From NCBI GenBank assembly GCA_025331125.1, contig JAOALB010000161.1, forward strand, positions 1 through 64,000: a stretch of DNA of 64,000 nucleotides. Reading direction: 5' to 3'. Under the pieces are notes generated by a model. It did no database searches. It was not told where the DNA came from and was given only the letters and a program-made list of their open reading frames with translations. Made by a program: the position numbers and the translations under genes. Of this stretch, positions 44,588 to 56,552 are shown piece by piece (position 1 is the stretch's first letter; every line of letters starts with the position of its first letter). This DNA is from Mycogone perniciosa (lineage: Eukaryota > Ascomycota > Sordariomycetes > Hypocreales > Hypocreaceae).

Positions 44588-46606
44588 CATAGGGATGTAT
44601 GAACTCAGTAAGTTTCCTGTTGCTCCTCCTTCGTCGGGGCGGGTGTGCGCTGTTACAATAATAAATGCGGCTGATTGCCGGGAAGCATGCCTAGTTTCCA
44701 CACCAACGACATCCGTTGTCGAGCCTCATTTGAGGGTGGAAAGCCGGCGAGCGAGAGCCTGAAACGCTCAAAGCTAACGTTGCCTACTCCACTAGCTGTC
44801 TGATCGACAACCATTAGGTCCAGGGCTAGTGGAAAAGACTGACCTATGCAAGCCAGCCACGCCTTAGGCGACCTTGGGGAATTAGAGAAAGGAAGGCGGC
44901 TCGGCTTCTTATCCACAGGTAACCTCGGGTATGAACCCGTTTTACGCCATATGTGAAGCCAATACTACATGGGCCTATTCCATGGCAAAACCGGGGGTTT
45001 TCCGCGAACCTTGCTATTATAGCCACGCCTATATAGGATGAAAAGAAGGTTCAATGCATCATGGGGGAGAAGCATACTGACCTGAGTCGCCATTGGCACG
45101 ACCATAATCCACGGAAAAGTTTCGCGGACATGACTCTTGTCTGCTCAGAGGAAGTCGCCGGCGTCCATATCACTGTCTCTAGTAGTTGTATAAGCAGCTT
45201 GGGCAACTCGCAGTATAATACGAGATCTGGTGGTGAGACCACCAGCCCAGGCTGGTATAATCAGAGCATCCTACTAAAGTCAATTATCCCCTAGTCACCG
45301 TCTAATGCACCTCACCGGGATTAAGGCAGCGCGTACGGAGTACATCCATTCCTGAATGTGCGTGCCAACACTTTTGCACATGAGTCGTTCTTACCCTACT
45401 ATGCGGCTCTCACCCTCACAGCCTCTCGCAGGTTGCAGAGATGCAGCCGCCCATTGCATTGTCGAAACCGCCAAGCCAACAGCGCTTCTTGTAGTTGCCT
45501 CAAGAGGTATCAAGTACAGTAACGCGGGTTGAAAACAGTGGTTTGGGACCCTCCCGACGGGATCTTCCCCGACCACACTTACCTTCGGACATTCCCACTG
45601 GCATACAGGCCAGCTATACTATTGCTGGGTTTGGCAAGCATGACCGTAGATGTCTCATTCGGGCAGGTTCCGAGCTGGGGGTAGACTCAATCAAAAGATG
45701 GACCACAAACTCAACCATCGAGGCGGAGCTTCTCAAGTTCAGCACATTCGTACTCGCCAGCCGTGGAAGGCCATACCCGTACTTCGGAGCCAGAAGGGAG
45801 TAATGGGCTGTGCAATGAGCAGACAAAGGCCTGGTGGAGCTTTGAGAAAATTGGAACCGCTGAGAATCACCACTCTCTGTCAGGCGTGGACTTGCCAAGT
45901 CCGACCATACACGTTTCCTGAACGACAGGCCAGTGCAAAGGGTTTTAGCTCCATTTTGAGTCAATAAGACAAATACGTACATTCTATGAAGCACGTCGAT
46001 CCGAGGCTCAGAATTTCGTGCACAGGCAGCTCCGGCAACGCGAGTAAGCTTTCCGATTCAAGTTGGAGGGCGCACCGGTCAACCACGGGATTCTCTCCCC
46101 ACCTTGGCTATTAGGATTCAACAGGCTTTCGGGTGGCCGCTCCACAAGGTTAATCAACGGGTTTACAGTAAGATGTATATGCTGGCCAAACTCGGTTAGG
46201 AAGCTCGGTAGGGAACGAGTTGTGAGGCTGCCCCAAAGGCTGGTCCGTTCTGATGCTAGCCACTCCGACACTAACAGTGGCCACACCCCGGTCGAACAAA
46301 TTAGGATCGTTGTACAGAGTACATAGGTACAGGTACGGAGTAACCCATACAGCCCTGTAACCGGAGAGGCAGAGTCCCCGGTTTGCAAGGGGACATATCT
46401 GCGGGGATATGTTCCGAGTTTACTCTCTCAATGGTATGGAGTTCTGTCACCTCCTCATCTCCATCATTAACTTGCTCCTCCTACTTCAACTACTATGCCT
46501 ATTTTAGTCAGTTCTACTAGGTAATAACACCCTGGCCTGGCTTCCTTCCGCCCAAAAGCTAAACCTGACTGTATAGGTTAATAAAGATTACTCCTGCAAT
46601 ACTTCT
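44588..46606. other. Intergenic, no gene seen
   Basis: Several medium ORFs on both strands (44568-46388) overlap one another and carry no recognisable domain. TACGGAGTA words lie at 45334-45342 and 46334-46342. Confidence 0.35.
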
Positions 46607-47330
46607 TTGGTGCTCTCTGTTTCTCGTTTGTTGCTTACCTCAAGATACCTAGTTAAACTAGGGCATAGTGGAGTACTGAGTGCACCGCGGCTATTCCGAT
46701 GTGACTTGATGTGCAATAAGGTATGGCAATTGATGCGGTTTGTCTGGCCTATGAAGACTTTTACAACAAATGGAAATCTAGATAGGCACGCGAAAATAAA
46801 CACTGGTGAGAAGCTCACAACTGTCCGGTATCAGTGGGTTACGGGATTTGATGCTTCGGTAGGGGAGCTGCGAGTTACTCCAGAGTACTTGTGCCTGTAC
46901 TTAAACAGTACATGTGCATCCTTGTTTCCTTTGCCGCGGACGCTACGAGTGCGTTGGCGGGGTTTTTTGTCTTGTATGAGACATTGTAGGAATTCAGTGG
47001 TGTGCACATAGCAGTTAGCATGCACCTGGGGGCGTGCGATACATAGTCGCAAGGATATACCTATGTACATGACCGTTGCGGCTAACACTTCATTACAAAA
47101 CATTATTGGATAATTGGAAAATTGGAAAATCACAACCCGCAATGATTACAAACGTTAGCACAGGTACAAACGCCACACGTAGTATGGAAAAGCTACATCC
47201 GTTTTTGATGTATCCCTTGGTAAACATCGCAAAAGTGGGTCACAAGTATCCCGCCTATGAGAATTCTAAGCTACAACTTCCAAAACGCCACACCGAGAAA
47301 ATTTGCACGATCCAATGTGCCCATTTTTAG
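46607..47330 (+). pseudogene. Possible degraded C2H2 zinc-finger gene
   Basis: A plus-strand frame encodes FRCDLMCNK, then KTFTTNGNLDRHAKINTGEK. The latter looks like the second half of a C2H2 finger plus the TGEK linker, though the partner His is Asn-like at one position. A later frame (47076-47330) has KLQLPKRHTEKICTI, again linker-like. Frames are broken and the spacing between Cys and His is irregular. I read it as the relic of a multi-finger transcription factor, with low confidence. Confidence 0.3.
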
Positions 47331-48718
47331 CGTACATGTATCACTCCGAAGTGGTTCATCACAGGCCGACTGGTTACATTGCGATTCACCAGCATACTCA
47401 CGTTCGGCGCTTCCGGTCTTTACCAAACATACCTAAGCTTTCGTGTAGGGGCGTTATAAGCCTCTCCTCACCAGTGTACTGGCACTCTCAGGGATACAAG
47501 TCAGGTATGGCCGTTGCAAGCTGGTGATGCGATGTGACTAACCTGGGAAGGTTTATGAATGATACCACCACTAAAAAGTTTCCCCATACTCGTTCCAACC
47601 TGGACTGCAATATCCCATTCAAGTGAGAGCATCATAGCCTTAGGCTATCGTAGCAGGGGTTTGTCTTTGACGTGATGGCAGCGTGAACAGAACTAGGCCA
47701 AATGAGCCGATGGATCATGTGTGCAGCGCCCACATATGTATAGAATAACTTCTCATACCCAGGCCTAATGCCGCTGAACAAGTACTAGATATGGACTAGA
47801 TATGTAGGCGAGCGGAGACTCCCAAGGCTAGACTTCAGCTCTAGAATGAACTAAAGAGCTCTTTTCGATGACAACACCCTCTACACGTCCTGTCCTTTTC
47901 TGTCCCACAACAGCGGGGGGTTGGATGAACTGGTGGAAGGTGGTGGGTGAGAGACTTGATTTACCACCTTGGGCGAGCAGAAAAAGAACTAAATTATTGA
48001 TAGAGGACATGGTTCTGCTAAAGAGCAATTCAAAAGTAAATCCCAGCAAGAAGGGACGATCTTGCGTTCCTGGGGCCGGAGCGGATGATTTTAACGCACA
48101 CAGACTATTATGACGGGATGGATTATCATTATCACTGGTCCGCTTCGCTCTCCCCACCAGTCCAAAGCCCCAATATAGGGCAAACTTGCCTGTCTTCATG
48201 AACTATAGGCCCGGCTAATGCTCCGAACATTCCTCTTCGGCGATTAGTAGTAAAAAGTTTGGTTACAGAGGAATGTAGTGGACTGGTGACAGTATTTGTC
48301 ATTTATGGAACCCTCCAGCTCTTCATCACATCTCCAGTGATTGGAATATGTGGCAGTCCTGTGATCATCAACCCTGCAAAGATACTTCCGTCCACACTTG
48401 GCGATAGGAGAGACAAACTCTGCACTAACAAACAAGGTGGCATCGACAAAAGATCATCCAGGCGCTGGAATTCCGTCTTGGAAGAATGACCTAGTAGTCA
48501 TAGACGCTCACGCAGTCGTTGATACGTGACTCTCGTCTAGTAGAGTGCGTAACAATCTCTAACCCCACAGAGTGCTTGGGCTCTCCTCTCACCTTGAACA
48601 CCTCTCTATTTCCAGCACCTCAAGGTTGATTCCGCATTATTCCTTCAAAGCTAGTAGAAATAACTCTGGCAACAGCATCAATTCCGCTCGTGTTCTTTAC
48701 TTACAAATGAGTTAAAGA
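47331..48718. other. Intergenic, no gene seen
   Basis: Overlapping short ORFs at 47828-48489 are not supported. The last ~200 bases are the probable promoter/leader of the PH-domain gene, without a clear TATA box. Confidence 0.35.
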
Positions 48719-49979
48719 ATGGAATGCGTATCCCCATCAGCCAGTACTGGGGATTGGACTTCTCGGGAGAAATCCCAGCGGCTTTCCCCCCCTGTTGCCT
48801 TCGACGAGGCTCTACAGACACCAGGATCTGTAATCACTGAGTTTGCAGATACGGATATAGATGTCGGATTGAATGAGGTGAGGCTCCTCCCTTTTGAGTA
48901 AGCCTGCAATCGAGGCTCCGATCTACTAAAACTTTTCATATATGTTGTTTTAGGTTTATGTTCGAACTTCACAGTTCAGTCGGACCGTTGACACATTGAT
49001 GTTAAGTCGGTGCAGCGAACCCTACACCGGACGCCAGCAAAACTCTTCGACATTTCTGCCATTAAGGACGGCTGGGGGCATACAAGCTTGTGGGGTAAGG
49101 TGGATAAGGAACGATGGTGGTTCAAATGGTGATGGCAACAACAAAGGGGGGCAAAACCGTCGGCCTCCAGGCAACACAGTCGTCACACCGTTCTCGACTA
49201 CAAATGTGGTGGCCCTTGAAGTTGAACACGCGACCCCTTCCCAAGCATCCACTCGGGGTGCGTTTGTGCCATACCGCATGGAGAAGGGCGACCCTTTGGC
49301 TCCCGAGCTGGGAACCACGAACAATCCCTATCAATCCGGCGCCCCCCCCTCAGAACTTGGCTTCATCAGCTCTTCCTTCAATGACCTTCCTGGCTCGAAT
49401 GATAATCAGGCGGTTCAAAAGACCGCTCAACAGCAGCCCGCTCAAGCTGTTCTCACGCCCACATTAAGCCCCGCCTACTCCAAAGTCCCTACAATCACAA
49501 ATGGCATCAACTTCCAGGGTCCTATGAAATGGAGCAGAAGGCGGATACTTTGGCAAGTTGGGTACTTCACTTTGCAGGGTACTTATCTGAGTATGTACAA
49601 GGACGCCGGGCATATCAGTCAGAGGCTTAAGTATATCGACATTAAGCACTATAAGATTAAATCCTCCGATACTGTGCCAACATCGAAGCTCAATGCTGCG
49701 TTCAGGGCCGTCTTTATTTCACATAACCACAGAAGAGAACCTGTGGGCGCCTATGGCTTTCAGCTCATTCCGCAAAACGATATCGGCGCGCGTTTGGAAA
49801 AGGACAACAGCCACATCTATCAAGATTTGGAGGGAGTTAATGGTACGGGCAAGACGTATCACTTTACTGTCCAGAGCGAGGATGCCCGTTGTCGTTGGAT
49901 GCGAGCATTAATGCTGTCAAAGACGGTGAAGCACAAGGACGAAGGGTTTATAATCAGCGTCAACGGCGACATGATCTAG
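48719..49979 (+). CDS. PH-domain protein
   Basis: Exon 1 is 48719-48877 and exon 2 is 48954-49979. The 76-nt intron (48878-48953, GTGAGG...TTTTAG) joins in phase 0 (LNE then VYVRTSQFSRT), giving 394 residues. Residues ~1-240 are low-complexity and Pro/Gln/Asn-rich. A pleckstrin-homology domain spans ~240-385, from GPMKWSRRRILWQVGYFTL to the diagnostic last helix RCRWMRALMLSK, with a long insertion between the middle strands. PH domains bind phosphoinositides or proteins at membranes, so a membrane-linked adaptor role is likely. A possible further in-frame intron exists near 49092 (GGGTAAGG) but is not required. The gene is convergent with the methyltransferase gene at 50.9 kb. Confidence 0.8.
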
Positions 49980-50908
49980 TATCCACAATGTTCCCAATAA
50001 TCGTTTTTTTCCTGTATATAGCGGCAATCTTCTTATTTCTGCTGGTTGGCCCCATGCTGTTGATTGTCCGGTGTGTAGGTAGTGACTTAAGCAGTTCAGA
50101 CATGAATAGTCATGATACAATGAAAGTGCACATTGCCCCGTCACACACAAAAACACCGTAGCTCATAGAGAAATATACTTATTATTTCCATATTTATGGC
50201 AACATCAAATTAAGTGTGATTATCTGAAGGAAGGAGTGGTCGTCTGTTTTGCAACCGCCCTTCGCTGAGGTGTCTTTAGGAGCTCCAACAAGGGATAGCA
50301 CACCTTTCAAAATCCCAATTCTTATTCTTAAAATAGAATAAAAAAGTCCAGGAAACATAAGAGCACGAAAGGTAGATACCGATCCCGCCACGTTCGAACG
50401 TTAATTCTCTAATGTGACATCACTTAGGCTTTAGCTAAAGCTGGGGACATGATGAGGAGGCAGCCCTAAGGTTACGAATGATGCAAGTCCCAGCTATTCA
50501 AAGAGATGATGGTCTCTCAAGTAGCCCAGTTTGCCGGCTACAATCCACGATACCATTCTTGCGGTCGAAGGTGACCACATAGTCTCCTTGCTGTAGGGTG
50601 CTGAGGCTCTTCACTGCAGTCTCTTTAACATATTTATTCACTATGGGACCGAGAAACGATCTGCAGCTAGGCAATGGAATCCAACTCGAACGATGGGTGA
50701 TAGCCAGAAGACACAGGGGCCCTATATCCAGATAAGAAATGACCGCAGTTTGACTTGACCACTGGAATAGCCTCAATTGCGCTAGAAACTGAGGGTCTTC
50801 ATTCCACTGTCAAGACAAGAGAGGCCTCCTCGCTGTCCAGATGTGCCTGACTTGCGTGTAAGTGCATATGTCATTTCTTATCAGCAATAAGCCAAAAAAG
50901 AAAAAGAC
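49980..50908. other. Convergent intergenic region
   Basis: This region lies between the 3' ends of the PH-domain and methyltransferase genes. An alternative 3' exon of the methyltransferase is possible: donor at 50914 region (GTAAGT), acceptor before 50803, stop at 50782-50784. It would change only the last residues. No separate gene is supported. Confidence 0.4.
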
Positions 50909-52132
50909 TTACATAGTGCAATAACCATGGTAACGCGTTTCAGTGTTTTCTTTAGTGACCTTCTTGCAAAGTAGTTTTACCTGATCGACGTCCATTTCCA
51001 ACCCCTCAACCAAAGGCTTCAAACTCATGGCCTCAAGTCCACAGCCAAGACCAACGTCAAACCATTTCGCGACTTCTTTTTCATGTGGACAGTTGGACCA
51101 TGGGTTCACGTAGCATTTGATCGTTTGCTCCGTAAAATCAACCAAACCGACTTGTTCAATCATGAACTTAATTTTTGGGGGGTCGACTCTTGCAGTACGG
51201 TTGAGGTGCTCCAAGGCCTCCAGAAACTTGTCAGACCACTCTTGGAGGGCGGAACTCTCCGGTGTTTCGCCACTGTCTTCCCACTGTGGGGCCCAATCAA
51301 GTTCAACTTGCTCCAAGTAGCCCGTTCCTGGTTTCAGATGCCTGGGTTCATGTTAGTCATGAGAAACAAAACGGTTCTCTGCTTGCACTCGTACTGGAAT
51401 ATCTTGCTATACGTATCAGACCATAGATCTGTTTTAATGCTGCCAAAGAGCATTCGAAGGTGAATCAGATCGCAGTCAAATAGTAAAGGATCCCACAACG
51501 GCTCCTCAAGATCAAATCTTTTCGTTTCTATGCCCTTCGGTATGCTGAGCATCATAAGCAGGAGATCGTTGATATTTAACAAACTGACTTACTATTGGGG
51601 CTGGACCATATGGAGATCTACAGCCATCAGCCGGGGAGTATGCTCCAGCCTATTAATGGTCAGTCATGCAGTCATGAAAGTCATGCACACCTAGAATGAG
51701 TACTTTTCAGCAACTTGTATGGCCCAGATCCCCGTTCCTGTTCCCAGGTCCAGAATTTTGGGGGTTCGGCGAGAGCCTAAGTCTGGAGTAAAGAGAGAGC
51801 AGGTACATGCGTAATTATGCGCGCAATTACATGCTCCCTTACGTGCGACACGAAAGAACTCGTGGAATATGTCCAGCCTTCTCAGTTCCTCCTAATTGAC
51901 AAAAGTTCAGGATCAGGTCATCCAATATCTGGGTAAAGAGATTACCTGGTCAATGGGAAAGAGGTATTTGTGCGGCTTCCAAGAACCATAGAAACGACCA
52001 TACTTCCAATCGCCGTCATGTAGCTTATCTTTTTGATTCGTTACACTATCCAACGGTTAGTGAGTCAGTGAATAATTATCATAGCGACCCATAGGTCTGT
52101 CAAAAGTGCGACACACACGTATTGCAAGACAT
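50909..52132 (-). CDS. LaeA-like SAM-dependent methyltransferase, seven exons
   Basis: I reconstruct exons at 52132-52119, 52045-51946, 51891-51843, 51782-51704, 51649-51593, 51544-51395 and 51341-50909. The introns (48-73 nt) have GT/AG borders and the coding sum of 882 nt is in frame, giving 293 residues. After splicing the protein shows KYGRFYGSWKPHKYLFP, the SAM-binding motif I ILDLGTGTGIWAIQVAEK (64-81), VDLHMVQPQYIP (motif II), DLIHLRMLFGSI and HLKPGTGYLEQVELDW, the order typical of LaeA/Lae1-like fungal methyltransferases. LaeA controls secondary metabolism with velvet proteins. Most relatives are paralogues of unknown substrate. No biosynthetic cluster is adjacent. Short N-terminal exons make the start less certain. 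Confidence 0.85.
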
Positions 52133-53530
52133 GACAGCCGTATGAACACTCAATCCGTATAAGACGAATGCTTGGAATATTGCGAGAAACTAGACTAATC
52201 GCTCTTTTAGACTCTTAGACTGAGTAACTGAACGCTTGGTGTCAGAGCCAGCGGCTCAAGCAGAAGATATGGGGTTTAAGAAGAAGTTGTTGTATCCAAG
52301 AGGAGCAAGAGTAGGAAGGCAGAATGTGCAAGAGGGAAATAGGGCGACGAGCTTCGGCTGTGTGATATTAGGTGAATTCACATATGAAATTCTTGAGAGA
52401 AGGAGTGAAAAAAAAGAAAAGGAAAGGAAAGAAATGAAAGTAAAGTAAGTAAAATAAAATAATAGACCCCCGTCAACAGATGTGGCCCTGTGTGGTTCTG
52501 ACCAGCAAATCGGCCCATACCTCATGTATCGTAGCGTTAGAGCCATTCTCATTATGTCTCATACAACAACTTCGCAGTAGTTTTGCTACTCAACCAAACA
52601 GATATAATGTTGGAGGTGTAATTGACCTAGAATCCTGGATGTTATTGAACAATAACTCCCAACAAATAGCCACCCCAATCTAAATTTCGTTTAGAGTCCG
52701 CTGGAGACGGGACATGAACTGTATGAGGGCCGTTCGTGAAAGTTAGATTGGCATGTTTGGATCATGGGCTGTATCTTGATGGGGGGATTCGAAAACAGGG
52801 GCAGTTGTAGAAAGAGATAGCTCGTGAGGGAGGCTTGACCACATGATCCTTGGCACATCCCATGAAGGTTACGAAACTGAAGGAATGTGGATTCGTGCGT
52901 CTTCACTAGGAACGGTTTACCGGTATTAGAGGGGCGCTAACGCGGCACCATAACTTGCGGTTTACGGATCAGTTGTTTATCTCCATTCACCACACCAAAG
53001 CTAACAAGGGAATTACTAGCAGGAACCAAACGCCCCAAGTAAATTTAGGCTACCCGTCTGTGGTTAATCATATCGTAATACTTACTATCTGGATCGACTG
53101 AATTCAGCTAGCGTTGAAAGGATCTTCAAAATACTCGCCAAGTTCGGATCGTTCTGATTTGGACTCCATCTCAGGGAATGTTTGGAGGACTCGATGAGCG
53201 ACGAATGTTTGCCTCCTCCACAAGTAAACGGCAAGATCTCTTCCCTTGATCTTCATGCCGCCTATAAATCATTAATATGAATTTCGGGCCTTCCAGTTCC
53301 GATGAAAACAGCAAGCCACCGCTCGGACTCTGGGTTTTCGGACTGTAGACGACACGAAGCGAGCAATAACAAGGAAAGTTTCTACCATGGCATCTTATTC
53401 TTATCGCCGGTAGTCGTGAAAATCCTTTCGTTATTAGTGTCCACAGATGTGTCACCATCATTAAAAAAAGAAAAGTGGAATCTTGCAAAATGCAGTAACG
53501 CGTCATCGACAAAAGGCCCTCATATGATTC
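52133..53530. other. Intergenic, no gene seen
   Basis: Contains an A/G-rich tract near 52400-52460. Short ORFs at 52236-53598 have no supporting features. Confidence 0.35.
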
Positions 53531-53598
53531 AGAACTCCGTCTTTTTGCTAGGGACCGAAGTTAAGCACCGCCTTAAAATAGTACTACTACGAAGATGA
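53531..53598 (+). pseudogene. Possible 5S rRNA-derived relic
   Basis: The string ACTCCGTC, then GGGACCGAAGTTAAGCACCG and TAGTACTACTACG follows the order and approximate spacing of the 5S rRNA internal promoter region (CCCGTC, AGTTAAGC, TTAGTACT). The 5' and 3' thirds of a 120-nt 5S gene are not recognisable, so it is at best a fragment or a 5S-derived SINE. A second GCTAAGCACCGG is found near 53740. Confidence 0.35.
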
Positions 53599-56552
53599 GC
53601 CGTTCAACTTCAGCATGGCCTGCCGGACACTGCAAACATACCTGTACAGAGGAGCAAAGGCTCGGAACGCCCTGCAAAAGACAAAGAGACACTCCCAGTG
53701 AGCACGTTGGCGAATCACACGCTTCCTGCAGAGCTGTACGCTAAGCACCGGTTAAGCGCCAACAGATGTGGCAAAAAGCATCGAGTGTCTCTTTGCAGGG
53801 GTTGAGCAAAATAGGTCAGCCAGCTTTCATATTTCTCGGGGCTGGCTAATGTGAAGAGGAACAGCCGCTTCAGCTACCTGCGGACAAACCTTGTAGGGCA
53901 TACTCCACCATCAGCCAACCCCCTGTGTGGCGTTTGGGGCGAACGCAGTTACAAATCAGCACATCAGACCTCTCGCTATTTCGTACTCCGTACTTTGATC
54001 TCTTTGGCTTCTGGGGCGTGTATACACACGCCCCAGCCCTGGAGCGATGGTGGAGAGACCAATCATTAAACCCCGTTAGTTCCTAATCATCTGTGTTTAT
54101 GCCGGGGTTGGAGCGAAGAAGAGGGGTAGGGAATGGTTATTTGCGCAATCAGAAAGTAGGGACCATGGAACAAGCCTCCTAATTCGCCTTCTCAATGAGA
54201 GTATCGACTGTGAGCACCTGATGGCATGAATTTGGTTTCTATCCCAACTTCTCAGCGTGGGATCCGAGACCTCCTTAGCTCGTCACAGTTAGAAGAGGCA
54301 TCCCAACGGCATTGGGTGGTTGGCTTGAATGAATAGCTTGCGTGAAAGTTATCTGTGAGTGTCAATACAACCAAAAACGAAGCATTTGGTGTTAACTAGT
54401 CCGGCAACATGCCGCGTCAGTCCGGCCCAAACCATACATGTAGTATACCAGCAACAGAAGTATCACATGTACATTGTGGTTGCATGCGAATTATTACATC
54501 CTAGTCTTTATGGAATGAACGCACGGTCAGCCGGTTACGAGGAAGGCATGACCATGTTGCGGGTCGTCGTTCCAACCCACCACACCACTTCGGCTGATGT
54601 GCTATCAAGAGCAACCGGTGAATGCAACAAGCTGACACTACTCCGTACCCAGACTCTGGTTTTTTTGAATCAAATTGAGTCTCCAGTCTAGTTCTAAATC
54701 ATGACTCGGCCTTCAGCCCCTTCTTTCGTCGCGTCTTGGCATCAAACTACGGAGTATTCCGTAAACATAATGGATTCTCACCTAACTGATCATCCTCCTC
54801 TCCCATGTCTGCGAGCCCACCCCCATCGTAGACTATTGTAATCTGGTTGGCCAACTCGCCAGCGTACTGCATTGCATGACTCTCTGTATTTTCGTCGTTT
54901 ACTTTTCTTTCCGATGTTTTTGTATTTCTCATCCCTTGTTCGTGTCCCCGGTCCCCACAGCTCCGTCCCCCTTGCTGTGTATTGCACGATGTAAATGTCC
55001 GCCTGGTACACAGCCTCCAGATCGTCTCGCATGGCTATTCCCTCTTGAGGTACCAGCAGATGCAAAACAAACTCCGTAGCCACATCCCAAACGACACCCC
55101 TCTCAGCTATCTTGGTTGGGCTATTGGCCCGGACTTCTCCATTGGCTTACTCTCGGTTATTTAGCCTTTGCTTTCTTGCAGGCTGGCGCGCCGCACGGTT
55201 TGTGAGACTTGGTGTGTCACTCTTCAATTTTTTATCCCAGGCCACACAAAGGGAAGGAGGAACTCCTCTTCTCTCTTTCCAGCACTATTCATTGGTCCGG
55301 TGACCAGCATCCCTAGTCTGCCTGCCCACCGATCAAATGTAAAGAGGACACGATCGGGGCAAACCGCATATTTTCTTTACGCATCTCACATGCGGTACAG
55401 CATTTGGAACCTCGGTTTTGGTTCCATGAGCTACGGCCTGTGTCATTGTGAGTTCACGCACACCAATAGCAATCTGCTGAGATAAAAGCAGTCAAATGAT
55501 ACCGCATTCCACCGATGCAATGCCAGCATGTAGGAGACCTTGGAGACTAATAAATTTGCTATTGCTGCCCCTAATTTGCGTATTTCCCAGCGCGCCTACA
55601 GCTTGCCACCTGCGAGTCATCCCTATTGTCGCATGCAAGATAAGGCAGGGATTCAATCACCTAGTACTCCTTAGAAACGACCAATATCGGAGTAGTAAGA
55701 AAGCAAGGGGACCAGGTGGGACATAAGTGGAACAGGTGTGTGGGTAGAGATAGAGGTGGTCCTCTGAAATAAATTTGACGTTTACGTTACTTCTTAGCCA
55801 CATCTCCTGGTGCCATGCCCACTTGTCGGTCTACGTTCGAACCACCATCGCACTGGCGTACACAGCAGTTCTCCATGCGCAGTAAATTCCGAAATCTCCC
55901 GAACTACTTGTGTCTACATTCCTCAGCAGAACCTACGCCTTGAGATGGCAGGGAACCAGGAGTGGTGACCTTCCACGATCTGCTAGCATTCCCAACACTC
56001 CATCGGGATCTCGGTCCGGCCGTTCCATTCCCTATCAGCCCCTTCCACAGAGTCCAGGGAGTGTTATCTCACTGGTTGATGGTAATCGGGTTTGATTTAT
56101 GGGGTCTACCTCTGTACTCAACCTGCCTCCCCAATCATTTGCTGTCTATCCTATACAAGTTGACTGTCGACAGCCACGCGTGGCCCTCCTCATTTCAGAT
56201 ACTGTAAGGAGTAGTCGCTCGCCGTGTTTGGAGCTTGCCTTTAGAGCATCTTTTCAGACCTGTTTCTTACAAGGCAGAGGTAGTTCGTCAGGATTTTGCA
56301 TCCACACAAGTATTTGAACACCAACCAAAATCAGTCTGGTTTTTAAACAATGAGTGTGCCAAGTCAGTATAGGGCGGACCGCAATACATATCAAAGGTAT
56401 ATTTTCTTCTTTTATTTGTAGTTCAAGAGTTGTCTCTCTGTCAAGTATCCCAGTAGTGAATCCCTTCCTCCATATCCACCACCTCGTTGCTCCCCGCATT
56501 GCCCATTTCTACCACTGAGTCCTCAGCATCAGATACCATTCATGTATTCCGC
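53599..56552. other. 3-kb intergenic region with one coding-like remnant
   Basis: On the minus strand at about 55083-54747 two frames look protein-like: ATEFVLHLLVPQEGIAMRDD, then QYAGELANQITIVYDGGGLA. They cannot be joined by a convincing intron and no family is recognised, so they may be a decayed gene. TACTCCGTA-type words lie at 53984, 54639 and 54748. Nothing else is supported. Confidence 0.35.
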
